From Corinectria fuckeliana (Eukaryota; Ascomycota; Sordariomycetes; Hypocreales; Nectriaceae): a stretch of DNA of 64,000 bases. The stretch is taken from contig WPDH01000052.1 in assembly GCA_019137255.1 (NCBI GenBank), positions 62,001 to 126,000 of the forward strand, written 5' to 3'. Below the pieces are notes generated by a model, which did no database searches, was not told the origin of the DNA, and worked only from the letters and a program-made list of their open reading frames with translations. This document shows positions 54,589-64,000 of this stretch, piece by piece (position 1 is the first letter of the stretch; every line of letters starts with the position of its first letter). The translations under genes and the position numbers were made by a program.

Positions 54589-54836
54589 CTTCAAGTCGCC
54601 AGCGGGATTTTCACACTGAACTGGCCATCGCCCACGCCACCCTTCAACCGCAGTGAGGCTGCCAGCGCGAGTACCAATACATCCCAATGACACGGGACTC
54701 GTTTAGTGTGGCTTTGACCTGGTCTGGGTGTCACATCCTGGAGTTGTTATATATCTGCCATGCGCCCTCGTCATCTGCACGTTTTGTAATTCTCAATTGG
54801 AAAAATTCAACCTTCAGCTGCCATATACTACTCTCT

Positions 54837-54843
54837 TATAAAA
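54837..54843 (+). promoter_or_regulatory. TATA box TATAAAA
   Basis: A consensus TATA box 36 bp upstream of the ATG at 54879. The short distance implies a very short leader, or that translation starts at the Met in QQATMSSHTL further in. Confidence 0.5.
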
Positions 54844-54878
54844 GCCTTTCAATTCCCTCCCACCCATCTTGCACGGCA

Positions 54879-55517
54879 ATGATCCAGTCTCAAGGCAGCA
54901 AGCAGACCTCACAGCAAAGTCGGCAGAACCAGCAAGCAACCATGTCATCACATACTCTCGCCGCACAATCGCCCATGGCTTCCAGCCAATGGGGAGAATG
55001 GACCCTTGATGGCTCAGGTCTACATTACTACCGGGCCCGATTCGTCTCATACGAGATCGCATCGGCAATAGGCACAAACGCACGGAACTCAATAGTGCCA
55101 GATGGCCAAGGTCGATATGTCCACTACGAGTTTGTCGGTATTAACGACGTCGCAACGAGACCCTACTATCCTCCTCCGGCCTTGCAGCCGCCAGTCTCGC
55201 TGGACACGATGGCTGCCGCCGCCGCCAACACTGCCGCACTATCACCACCACAACAACAACTCCAAGTTCCCGAGTACGACGACGACGGAGCATCCGGGTG
55301 TTCGAGCGCGAGCCACGCGGCAAGCGGCCACCAGCAGGCAGTCATCGACATAGAGGCCTCACAGGATACGGTGACGTTCAACTTCCCCGAGAGGTCCGAG
55401 GGGCACTCCATCGTTTTGGACAAGAAGGAACGGAGGCGACTCGAGGCGGACAAGAAGAGGCGGGTCAACGCAGCAGCAAAGGTCGATAAGTACCTGGCTG
55501 GGCAGGTGTTCGTCTGA
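54879..55517 (+). CDS. uncharacterised Gln/Ser-rich protein
   Basis: A single frame of 212 residues starting MIQSQGSKQTSQQSRQNQQ. A short conserved-looking block (SQWGEWTLDGSGLHYYRARFVSYE.. and GRYVHYEFVG) stands at about 38-90. A Pro/Ala/Gln linker with an acidic YDDDG patch follows, and a C-terminal basic helix DKKERRRLEADKKRRVNAAAKVDKYL ends the protein. That helix is a likely nuclear signal or nucleic-acid contact. A TATAAAA box stands about 36 bp before the ATG. The same WTLD..YYRARF opening is seen in small uncharacterised ascomycete proteins, as far as I recall. Function is unknown. Confidence 0.62.
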   Translation: MIQSQGSKQTSQQSRQNQQATMSSHTLAAQSPMASSQWGEWTLDGSGLHYYRARFVSYEIASAIGTNARNSIVPDGQGRYVHYEFVGINDVATRPYYPPPALQPPVSLDTMAAAAANTAALSPPQQQLQVPEYDDDGASGCSSASHAASGHQQAVIDIEASQDTVTFNFPERSEGHSIVLDKKERRRLEADKKRRVNAAAKVDKYLAGQVFV

Positions 55518-57900
55518 CGTCAGGCTCGTTCAGCCTAGTCACGAGGTCGGAAGAATGGTAATCGGTTTCAAGGAGGAGTCAACAAGGGGCACGCTCAATT
55601 TATTGTGTGAATATCAGTTGGCCAAAATAGTTTGTAATTCGACTTTCAACCCCAATGCTCCCCCACCCATGGCTTGAAAACGCCGCCCGAATGCGCTTAT
55701 CTCCACGGCCCCGAATGACGTGCTTCCTTGCCCACATCATCTTCTGGAGAGAGGGTATTCTATCAGCGTGAAACCTCATTATATGACCCTCTAGATGCTA
55801 TACATCTACTCAACCAATTTTTTCTCCCGACTAGACCGGAAACCCAAAGCAACAAGACATAGCTCCTGAGCTCGTATACCTAGTGATTGCGGTCGAGGAG
55901 CATGGTCCTGATTGGTCGCGGGAAAGCTAGCAGGCTTACGGCATCTTTTCTTCGATATATATACATCCCTCCTATAAACGTCTACTTAAGCATGTCCAAA
56001 GCCCGTTCGTAGTCTTCAACCAGTCGGGGACAATGTGTAATGTACTTAAATAGCCGCGCAGAAATACCACATGAATTAGAAACTGCTCCAACAAGACGTT
56101 CGTCAAATCTGAGAATGCTTACAATCACTGGCTCCTCGGCCGCTTCAGCTGGAGTCCAGCTTGGCAACCTGTTGATGGGAGTCCCACGACCTATACTGCG
56201 CAATACAACCTACCTAAGCGTAAGAGGCCTTACTTTTAGTGTAGTAGTCAGTTAATACAACCTAAACGGCTGTTGTTACTGTGGTGAGCTTGAGTTTCGT
56301 GAGCGAGCAAGATCGTATCACAAAGACCACCTACATTCCACCAAAACGCCAAGATACGAAGCAATTCCGTATCACTTGGCAAAACATTGGCAATATCACA
56401 TATATTAACCGTAAGCTTTGCGCGATTTCCGTAACGGGAAGCAGTGGGATGCCCGGGGAGTGTGAGAGCCAGGTCCATGCATGGTTCCTAGGAAGTGAGG
56501 CGGACGAGAACCAGGATGTCGCAGTCACATCGCTGCCTGAAACAGTAATTCCAAGAGCAACTTGCCCGAGACACATCAACATCTCCCTGAGGCGGGTGGC
56601 TGTGTCGTAATGCGAGCCTTGTGCTGCCCTTGTACTGTACTTATTCGTGGGCCCCTTATCGAGTCGGCATAGAGGTCGCTAGCTCAGCCAGCATCCCGGC
56701 AATGTGCAGTAGGAGCTCCGGTCTTTCTCCCATATCTTCAGGCAGTATTACTAAGGTTATTCTCCTTCCATAGGCGTGACAGAGTTTACACAGCTGGCGC
56801 CAAGTAAGTGGGCGACTGGAAGCAGTCTTAGCTTGAGGGTAGCTTAGAGGCGATATTCTTCTTCAACGACGATTAGCACAGTTCCAAGAGAAATTAGCTA
56901 AAACCATAATCTACAAAATAAACAGCCCTTGCTTCTCGGGAGATCGCGACCCTGGTCAGCTTGTCAATACTGGTTGTGTTTACGGCATGGGTACTTGCTG
57001 CGCGTAGTCCTTGCAGTACAATGAACCATTTCGAGCTACAGTCTTCAGGTTCCAGTTACTGCAACTTTCTACACCATTTATCTCATGCAAGTATGAAGAA
57101 TAGGATTAAAACTGCCCTTTTTGAAGCACGTGTCAGGTTCAGCTCAGATCGACTGACTTTAAAAATCAAAATAAGCTTGGTCACGTCGATGATAACTACG
57201 CACAATTTGATTTTGTGATTCAACACATTCACTTCTCAACAGGGACCTTAATAGTCCGCAGGTTGCAAGCAACTCTATAACGGTGCTCTGAAGGGAATAG
57301 AAGTTTTTTCTCTAAATGCAGTGGACGGCATACTCCCGGTGTACAGCATGTACAGCACTCACAATATACTTCTGCAGGGTATTGCTGTTTATACAACGTC
57401 AAGTTAAGCCAAGAAACCAAATTATTATCTCAAACTCTTGAAGAGTAAGTTTGCCTCGTCGGGCCTATTAGTGTTAGCTACTTAGATTCTGCAGCTTTTG
57501 GTCTTGTTTACTTACTTAGAGCAAGCTTGATAGTGTTCGATTAGATTCCGTCACAGGCTGATTAGGAGGCTATTAAATTATTTCTTGGATTTCATACTTG
57601 AAAATTCTCAACAAGCAACTTATACTTATATACCGTCAAGAGAAAATCCATGTCACTCAATAAATGAATTGCCAATGGTTTGCACCGTTTTCCACACTGT
57701 GCAACTTGACAGTTTCAGGGCGATAAGCACAGTGCTGTCTACTACAATTGCACTGTGGTCAGCACATTCGGGGCGGATTAACTATTCCACGCTCACCTCC
57801 AATCCGCCATGTACGCCAGCCAATTTTCACGATCTCTCCAAGCTCACTCCGCTCAGCCTTCCGTAACACGCGATAGCTCATCCCCGTCCACGCCGCAATC
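55518..57900. other. gene-free interval
   Basis: 2.4 kb without a supported gene, somewhat AT-richer from about 55.8 to 57.6 kb than the flanks, with short frames only. It lacks the CpA-depleted look of the RIP block. The last 150 bp would be the SMD3 promoter. Confidence 0.4.
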
Positions 57901-58377
57901 ATGACGTCCACAATCGGCATCCCCATCAAGCTCCTCAACGAGGCCCAGGTCCGTTACCCCTCCAAAACCCCCAAACCCCCTCCTCCGCCCGCTAACCAGG
58001 CTCCTCTTCCACAGGGCCACATCGTCACCCTCGAGATCACCTCCGGCCAGACCTACCGCGGCAAGCTCCTCGATGGCACGTACCCCTTCCCCAACGGAAG
58101 AGCCGCTCCAGCTAACATACGCCTCCCCCCCAAAACAGCCGAGGACAACATGAACGTGCAGCTCAAGGACATCACCGTGACGGCCCGCGACGGCCGCGTC
58201 TCCCACCTCGACCAAGTGTACATCCGCGGCTCACACGTGCGCTTCTTCATCGTCCCCGACATGCTGCGCAACGCGCCCATGTTCCGCAGCCGCAACGTCC
58301 GCGGCCGCGGCGTTGGTCTGGCTCGTGGCCGTGCGACGGTCAGCCGGGCGCGCGCGGGCGGACGTGGAGGACGATAA
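57901..58377 (+). CDS. SMD3: small nuclear ribonucleoprotein Sm D3
   Basis: SmD3 is a core ring protein of U1, U2, U4 and U5 snRNPs. Three exons (57901-57948, 58015-58075, 58139-58377) give 115 residues. The protein reads MTSTIGIPIKLLNEAQ, then GHIVTLEITSGQTYRGKLLD (Sm1), AEDNMNVQLKDITV, VYIRGSHVRFFIVPDML (Sm2) and a C-terminal RG-type tail, the target of symmetric dimethylation by the pICln-PRMT5 methylosome. Intron 1 (66 nt) is GT-AG with branch CTAAC. Intron 2 (63 nt) begins GCACGT and must be GC-AG to keep phase, since the nearby GT at 58080 shifts the frame. Both introns are multiples of three and stop-free, so an unspliced reading of 158 residues is open; the conserved Sm fold argues for splicing. 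Confidence 0.94.
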   Translation: MTSTIGIPIKLLNEAQVRYPSKTPKPPPPPANQAPLPQGHIVTLEITSGQTYRGKLLDGTYPFPNGRAAPANIRLPPKTAEDNMNVQLKDITVTARDGRVSHLDQVYIRGSHVRFFIVPDMLRNAPMFRSRNVRGRGVGLARGRATVSRARAGGRGGR

Positions 58378-58762
58378 ACGATGAACGAAACTAGCAGAGG
58401 CTTGGACGGGGAAGGAGGATGTGGCGGGAAGGGGGAAAGTGTGCTTGGCGTTCAGGTTTAATGGGTCATTCAAAAGACATTTGCTGTGGAATCGTGGGTT
58501 AAAAGGCCTGGGTGTGATACCAGTCTAGAGCACGGGGTCTGTCGGAGACGCGCATGAGGTCCGCTAGGATCGAAGGAGGCGTCACCAGGAATTTTGCGAC
58601 GCGCATGTCCTGAAGGCAGTTGTTTCATCTGCCAAGATTTGAGTAGACTACAAAGAAGGCGTATGCCCACGCCTGGTATCTCCTCACCGTCTAAGTTATG
58701 GGCTCATCGATTCATTTTGCTCTTTTATCGTACAGTTGCCCGGTTGAGTCGTCTCCGTTGTC
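58378..58762. other. convergent 3' intergenic interval
   Basis: 385 bp between stop codons of SMD3 and the Mmc1-like gene. No gene is seen. Confidence 0.5.
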
Positions 58763-60763
58763 CTACTTCAGGCGAGCAAGCGCATCTTCGGCGGTGGCTA
58801 TCATCTTTCGGACACTTTCAAACCCCTCAGTCCGCTCGGCAGACACCTTCTCAGACTTGCCACCGTCTAATACGTCTGCCACGCTCTCCTCGGCACCCCT
58901 CACAGCTTTGCGGCCCTCCTCTCGGACCTCGCCCTCCCAGAATCCGCGGGCAGCGTCCCATTTCTTCTGTAGCCGGCTCAGACTCCACACGATGCCGAGA
59001 GCTGCAACGGCGCCGGCCTCGAATATGGTCGATGAGAAGGAAGACACATAGAGCAATGCCGCCAAGGATGTTGTCACCCCGGAGGTTCCCAAAGACTGCA
59101 GAACAAGGCGTTGAGCTAGAGCCTGAAGGGCGGGGATGGTCTCATCCTGTAGGTATCGCCGAGTGAAGGCGACATGGCCGGGCCACTTGGGGAGCGCTGA
59201 TGGGCGTGGGACTAGGGCTATAGGAGCTAGTTCTTCATAGCCCAGACGCTTTAGAACTGGCTCCGGATCGCTCGCAGATGCCGGCTGGGGGTAATTTGGA
59301 GAGCTTTGAGCAAACTCAGCGATCTGTCCCGCCAGGTAGACGAGCTCTTGCTCAGCGGTCGGGAGGAATCGCTGGCTGAGCATCTCATTTGTGAGCATCG
59401 CTACATCGTCGACCCTCCAGAATAGCTGCCACCAGCCAAGTTTGCGCCAGCGATGGCTTGTGAATGCCAAATCAAGCTCATCTTGTAGCTCCGCGTGTGC
59501 TTTCTGCGCCCACACTGAGAGACCTTCGTTCAGACCCCGTGAAGCCGCTGGCGAGGAAGTGGTCGAGTTCAGGACTTCGGATAGTTTTCGGGACTCCTCT
59601 GTCTGGACTGTTGCGAGTGTGTTTTGCAAAAGAGAAGCAATCAGCCTTCGCACAGCAGGCTTGGTGAGATTGTCTGAGGTGCTGATGCCCGACTTGAGCC
59701 AGGTGCTGAGGGCAGATATGTTGCTTGCAGAGATAAGATGGTTGTACTCCATAGCATTTTGAGGCCCTTGACGGAAGAGATCAACACCCTTCTCTGCCAG
59801 TGACAGATCAAAGACCTCAAAGGGGGCGTCAAGCTGATCCTTCTTCAAGCCCTTGAAGTCAACGGCCGTCAGAATGGATTCCTTGCCCTCCAGAATTGGA
59901 ACTGCCGTGACATTGACTGCTCCCATAAACCCATCGGCGACTAGGAGCGATTTGTGGACCGGCGTTGTCACTAGAGTTACCCGGTTCTCGGCCGAGGGGA
60001 TGTTGACGGTCGGAATGAGCAATGCGTCCTCCACACTCTGGGTAGTGACATCTCCCGTATTTCTATCAGGCATCTGTACCTGCATGAAGAGGATCTCCAG
60101 GTTGAGGCCGTTCCAATCCACCGACGAGACGTGGACCTCGCTCAACAGGTTCGTTTTAGAGATGGTCAAACTGCCCTGCTGCTGCTCCTCGGAGGCTGGT
60201 CCAACACGGACAATGAGCGGGTTCTTGGGGTCATGGTCCTTCAATTGTCGCTCCCACTCCTCCTCGTCCTTGAGAGGATCTGCCAACAGCACCCTCAAGA
60301 CGTTCTTCGCCGTCTGTCCAGCATCGGAACCGTCCGCCAGTCCCAATATCGCGACCCTCACAGATTCCAGACCGGGTGTTTGTCGTAGGCCCTGGAGGGC
60401 TAGTTGAAGTCTCGAAAGGTTGACGTAAGAGGGCGCATGCTTTTGCAAGTCAAGGAGAGCTTGCTCAAGCTCTGCCCGTGCATCGGCCGTGCCTGTGGAC
60501 TGGAATCGTCGGGAGACGGCGATGCGGCGGGATCGTGGGCGCGCGCGAGCTGTTGAATTGATGGTACAAAACGGACATATTGATGTTCCATGTGGCTTCT
60601 GCGGTCGAATCAAAGCTCGGATGGTCCCTGCTCGGGGCAGACCTGGCCGTCGAGAAGCCATTTGCTGATGGGATGGTGATGGTGAAGCGTCGGCCAAGCT
60701 TTGCGAGAGCTCCGATGTCTTGGGCCGGGAAAGACCCGGCAAAACCCGGAGCTGTAGACTCAT
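58763..60763 (-). CDS. Mmc1-like mitochondrial dynamin-like protein
   Basis: A single exon of 666 residues, or 632 from the internal Met at 60661 (MASRRPGLPRAGTIRALIRP), which makes an equally good presequence. The first about 90 residues are rich in Arg and Ser and poor in acidic residues, ending RRFQSTG, a mitochondrial targeting signature. A helical region follows, then a divergent GTPase-like domain (VRVAILGLADGSDAGQTAKNVLRVLLADPL, where G1 is not canonical), VALLIPTVNIP-type strands, and a long helical part with WRKLGWWQLFWRVDDVAML. Near the C-terminus are two hydrophobic segments (TTSLAALLYVSSF and FEAGAVAALGIVWSL) that may form a membrane hairpin, then a charged helix. I match it from memory to the fungal Mmc1 family, a degenerate dynamin relative of the inner membrane. 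Confidence 0.7.
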   Translation of the reverse strand: MSLQLRVLPGLSRPKTSELSQSLADASPSPSHQQMASRRPGLPRAGTIRALIRPQKPHGTSICPFCTINSTARARPRSRRIAVSRRFQSTGTADARAELEQALLDLQKHAPSYVNLSRLQLALQGLRQTPGLESVRVAILGLADGSDAGQTAKNVLRVLLADPLKDEEEWERQLKDHDPKNPLIVRVGPASEEQQQGSLTISKTNLLSEVHVSSVDWNGLNLEILFMQVQMPDRNTGDVTTQSVEDALLIPTVNIPSAENRVTLVTTPVHKSLLVADGFMGAVNVTAVPILEGKESILTAVDFKGLKKDQLDAPFEVFDLSLAEKGVDLFRQGPQNAMEYNHLISASNISALSTWLKSGISTSDNLTKPAVRRLIASLLQNTLATVQTEESRKLSEVLNSTTSSPAASRGLNEGLSVWAQKAHAELQDELDLAFTSHRWRKLGWWQLFWRVDDVAMLTNEMLSQRFLPTAEQELVYLAGQIAEFAQSSPNYPQPASASDPEPVLKRLGYEELAPIALVPRPSALPKWPGHVAFTRRYLQDETIPALQALAQRLVLQSLGTSGVTTSLAALLYVSSFSSTIFEAGAVAALGIVWSLSRLQKKWDAARGFWEGEVREEGRKAVRGAEESVADVLDGGKSEKVSAERTEGFESVRKMIATAEDALARLK

Positions 60764-61923
60764 CCAGCTAGAGCTCCACCGTACGTATCATGACTGTTTT
60801 TCCAGGGTCTTGAAGGATATATTGATGACATTTGTTTATTTTCATGCGGCTGAAGGTATTTGGCCCTTTCATTCAAGATTCGCCAGGACTAAAAAGTTGT
60901 ATTGAAATCCTACCGCGGACCCTCGTCGTTCGGGACTTGTCCATCCAGCGACATACTCCAAAACAAAACCGCAGCCCACCTCTTAATTAGCGAGCTTCTA
61001 CGGAGTACTCGTTCCCATGCTCATTATACTAACGAGGATTGGGTTTCGTAACGGAGCCACACACGCCGACGTGCCGCAGCCTCTAGCATGTGCCTCTGAG
61101 CCCATCGCATCAATTTCTGGCCTTATGTTGCCAAGTAGCACTCCAAGACTTCCAACCCATCCACCCGGAATCCGAAAACGGTAAACAGATCGTCCCGACA
61201 TCTTTGAGCACCCACCCCACGAAATGAATTTCTCTTTTAGAAAGCCGCCCCTCGTTAGTAGAGTAGTGCTGCGTGTAAAGGTAGGGACAATTTCGAATCT
61301 CCTACTCGCCATGAATTTGCGGCGTGGGTAGCAATGATTCATGACTTTCTACGAGCGAAGGGATGCCAACCGCGGGACAGGTTGATGGACGACTCCATGG
61401 GAGAAACAAGCTTATATACTAGCTGTACCTAGTTCCAGTTTTAAATCCCAAGACCCCAAACCGTCGGTGATTATCTCGTTTGCCATACTACCTGACACGG
61501 GGAGTGTTTGTCCTGTTGGTTGACTTGCCGTCCTCTCACATCTTGGTTCCTACTGGTGGCAATCATGATCAGGTGCGTGATGTAGAGAAAAAGCAGACTA
61601 GGACTGTCAACTTCTGAGAAACTCCATGATACATGTATACACTTGATGCATTGAATGGAATGAAACGATTGGAGGAAATTTCGAGTGAGGTTGTTGGTTG
61701 TTAAGAGGTGGATTCTGTGTAAGCTGTTGTCCAACTCTCGAATCCATTTCAATTGGATTGCAGTCAGCTGGAATGGGCCACTAATAGAGCTTCTTTGCCC
61801 ACTAACCTCAGTGGTTCCAGGCAGTGAGATGCAGCCCGCTCACCAACATCGCCCACTCCGTCGCCTTCTCACCACTCATCAAAAGCTTCAATTCATCTGG
61901 GCTTGTTCTACAAATCGCCGCTG
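60764..61923. other. divergent intergenic interval
   Basis: 1.2 kb between divergent starts, with no supported gene. Short frames on the minus strand at 61.0-61.75 kb show no domain. Confidence 0.45.
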
Positions 61924-62967
61924 ATGCCTCCCCTCCCTCCTTCCGCCAACCCTCTCCCCCGCATCGTGACATATTACCAGACTCACCATGACTCCTCGGG
62001 GAGCCCCATCTCCGTCCTGCCTCTCATCACGCAGCCAGGCATCGCCCTCACCCACGTAATCGTCGCCGCCATCCACATCAACGACGAGCCCGACAAGCTC
62101 ACCCTCAACAACGAGCACCCCTCACACCCTCGCTTCCAGACTCTCTGGGCCGAGATGCGCGTCCTGCAGGCCTCCGGCATCAAAGTCATGGGCATGCTGG
62201 GCGGGGCCGCGAAGGGCAGCTATCAACGGCTAGACGCCAGCCAAGAGCAGTTCGAGAGGTTCTACGGCCCCGTCAGGGACGTGATCCGGGAGCATGGGCT
62301 GGACGGGCTGGACCTGGATGTGGAGGAGGAGATGACCCTCAATGGCATCATTCGGCTGATTGACCGTCTGCGGAGCGACTTTGGTCGCGGCTTCATCATC
62401 ACCCTCGCCCCGGTCGCCATGGCCTTGCTCGACTTCACCAAGAACCTCAGCGGCTTCGACTACGAGGCCCTCGAGGTCATGCGAGGCCGGGATATTGACT
62501 GGTACAACACGCAATTCTACTGCGGCTGGGGCGACTGCAGCAACCCGCTCATGTACGACTACATTATCCGCAAGGGCTGGCCCGCGGAGAAGGTGGTCGT
62601 CGGGCTGGTCACGAACCCTGCTAACGGCGGGGGCTTCGTGCCGTGGAACCCGCTGGGCATTGTTCTCGCCGCTTTGAAGGGGCGGCATAGCAGGTTTGGA
62701 GGCGTCATGGGTTGGGAATACTTCAACAGCCTGCCCGGCGGCGACAAGCGGCCGTGGGAATGGGCTCGAGAGATCACGAAGCTGCTGAGGGGGCATTCTC
62801 TAGCTGGACCAGCAGTGGCGGCCAATGCAACGGCAACGGTAACGGTAACGACAAAGGCTATTACGCCCCCTGACAATAACGCAATAGATCCGGATACACC
62901 TGGTGGAAAGGATGTAAAGGTCCCGGTACCGTTTGACTACTTCACGGATGGATCTGATGACGGTTAA
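61924..62967 (+). CDS. cytosolic GH18 glycoside hydrolase (chitinase/ENGase-like)
   Basis: A single exon of 347 residues with no signal peptide. GH18 enzymes cleave chitin or the chitobiose core of N-glycans. It shows RIVTYYQTHHD (strand 1), THVIVAAIHIN (strand 2), GIKVMGMLGGAAKGSYQRL (strand 3), and the catalytic strand 4 motif DGLDLDVEE with proton donor E134 and the D-x-x-D-x-D-x-E pattern complete. Then follow FIITLAPVAMAL, DWYNTQFYCGWGD (strand 6, substrate Tyr) and GVMGWEYFNSLPG (strand 8). A disordered Thr/Pro tail ends it. Lacking a signal peptide, it may act on free glycans in the cytosol, as endo-beta-N-acetylglucosaminidases of GH18 do, rather than on wall chitin. Chitinase activity cannot be ruled out. 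Confidence 0.87.
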   Translation: MPPLPPSANPLPRIVTYYQTHHDSSGSPISVLPLITQPGIALTHVIVAAIHINDEPDKLTLNNEHPSHPRFQTLWAEMRVLQASGIKVMGMLGGAAKGSYQRLDASQEQFERFYGPVRDVIREHGLDGLDLDVEEEMTLNGIIRLIDRLRSDFGRGFIITLAPVAMALLDFTKNLSGFDYEALEVMRGRDIDWYNTQFYCGWGDCSNPLMYDYIIRKGWPAEKVVVGLVTNPANGGGFVPWNPLGIVLAALKGRHSRFGGVMGWEYFNSLPGGDKRPWEWAREITKLLRGHSLAGPAVAANATATVTVTTKAITPPDNNAIDPDTPGGKDVKVPVPFDYFTDGSDDG

Positions 62968-64000
62968 TAGAGTATAGAGAGGCCTTTCATTTACGACAAG
63001 GTCATGCAGCCGAGTTTCGGGGAAGATATGACAAAAGCTTAGTTTTGAGCCTATACGCAACCTTAGTTTTACTCCAGCCTTCTCACACACAACACCTTAC
63101 GGGCGATGTTTTCTAGCGCGCTCTCATCATAGAAGATCACGGCGTAGCATAGCAGCCTGCCCTCCATCCCTCTCCTCTTCGTCCGCCTCGGCCTCCTCGA
63201 CATTCTTGATTCAATGTGCGCTTGCCAATATTCGCGACACCATCAGTAGTATCCTCTCCAAGACGAGTCCGTTGGTATCATCACCCTTCGAGTTTGGCAT
63301 GTGTAAATCTTCCTCCACTCCTTAAGTCTCCTGATCAGATCGGCCAGTGATGATGGACGCGTGGGCAAAGGCTGGCCCTACAAACCGTTCTGCCATTAAC
63401 GCATTTGACGAATCAACGGCCCTCAAGGACTATCGGTAGCTGTATTTGTCTTATTTCTTCAAGGTCGAAGTTGGTGGCAATGTCATGACAGTCTCAAACT
63501 GTCCAACCCTCCTTCGTATGAGGGTTGCGCTTAGGATGGCTGCCTCCAAGTAGAGGGATGTGCCTGTGTGTACGGAGTCATGGTCGGTGAGCACATACCT
63601 TAGTAACGACGCTGTGTGGAGAGATGTTTTGTTACTGTAGCCAACATCCAAAGCACGGCATGAAGACATGCAAGACGGCGAAAGTTGCATACCCAGACAT
63701 TCTCACTCACAGCACAGCAGAGATCAATATCAGGGCCAGTAGAAATGGTGGCAGCGCATCATCATTAGTTGAAGTTCGAAAGCTAAGATACATATCTGAA
63801 GTGAAGCAAATACTCTAAGATGAGAGAATCCACCCTTATCAGTCAAATGAGGAATTCATCCATCCACCAATGTAAACCCGTAGTGCAGATATCATGAGTC
63901 GGCTAAGTATGCCCAGTTACTAAACTCCCCACCTACTCCATCGCGATCCTTAAATGCAAGCCATCCAGGGGTGGCACTGAGCTTGGACGCTGTAGCTGTG
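62968..64000. other. gene-free interval to the window edge
   Basis: 1.0 kb with only short frames and no recognised feature. A gene could begin beyond the right edge. Confidence 0.4.

Noticed and set aside
58076..58138. SMD3 intron 2 using the GT at 58080 instead of GC at 58076
   Set aside because: It would shift the frame into the conserved Sm fold; only the GC donor restores AEDNMNVQL.
57901..58377. SMD3 as one unspliced 158-residue exon
   Set aside because: Inserted Pro-rich stretches break the conserved Sm1 motif, and both introns have branch-like CTAAC and AG ends; retained as a possible minor form only.

Overview
The window is nuclear DNA of a filamentous ascomycete, most likely a Sordariomycete. 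The evidence is short introns (about 50-115 nt) with GT..AG borders and CTRAC-type branch points, GC-rich genes with pyrimidine-rich leaders, an intron-bearing tRNA-Glu, and a block at the left edge stripped of CpG, CpA and TpG in the way repeat-induced point mutation (RIP) does.

Layout. 1-4.3 kb: a RIP-destroyed Copia-type retrotransposon on the + strand, ending at a candidate polypurine tract and a 3' LTR that kept its CpA. 4.7 kb: tRNA-Glu on the minus strand. 5.5-6.7 kb: an unrecognised, apparently broken gene. 7.1-10.7 kb: ubiquitin-conjugating enzyme UBC7, convergent with an auxilin-type clathrin-uncoating J-protein. 12.5-13.7 kb: a four-exon GNAT acetyltransferase. 13.7-19.7 kb: gene-poor. 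19.7-30.1 kb: a DUF1996 secreted protein, a large basic single-pass membrane protein, the methylosome subunit pICln, a small coiled-coil protein, a GPI-type secreted protein and a BIM1-like (X325) surface protein. 31.9-39.7 kb: a six-cysteine secreted protein, a PEP-mutase/ICL-superfamily enzyme, a 13-cysteine protein, a PAF-acetylhydrolase-family hydrolase and a mitochondrial amphipathic-helix protein.

42.1-51.8 kb is a decay block. An MCT-type MFS transporter, a GH3 beta-glucosidase and a cysteinyl-tRNA synthetase have each lost internal segments and mostly carry nonsense or frameshift lesions, while the 11-exon Dal5-like transporter between them is intact. From 52.3 kb to the end the genes are sound again: TRM61, two uncharacterised proteins, SmD3 (with a GC-AG intron and two stop-free introns whose lengths are multiples of three), an Mmc1-like mitochondrial protein and a cytosolic GH18 enzyme.

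I see no biosynthetic gene cluster, CRISPR array, rRNA or integrated virus. Most genes are ordinary housekeeping or secretome genes and do not form one pathway. The most unusual points are the decay block with a ruined CysRS gene, the six-cysteine secreted protein that appears only after splicing, the BIM1-like protein without the expected N-terminal histidine, and the SmD3 introns. Exon structures were worked out by eye from splice signals, reading phase and remembered family conservation; no database was searched.
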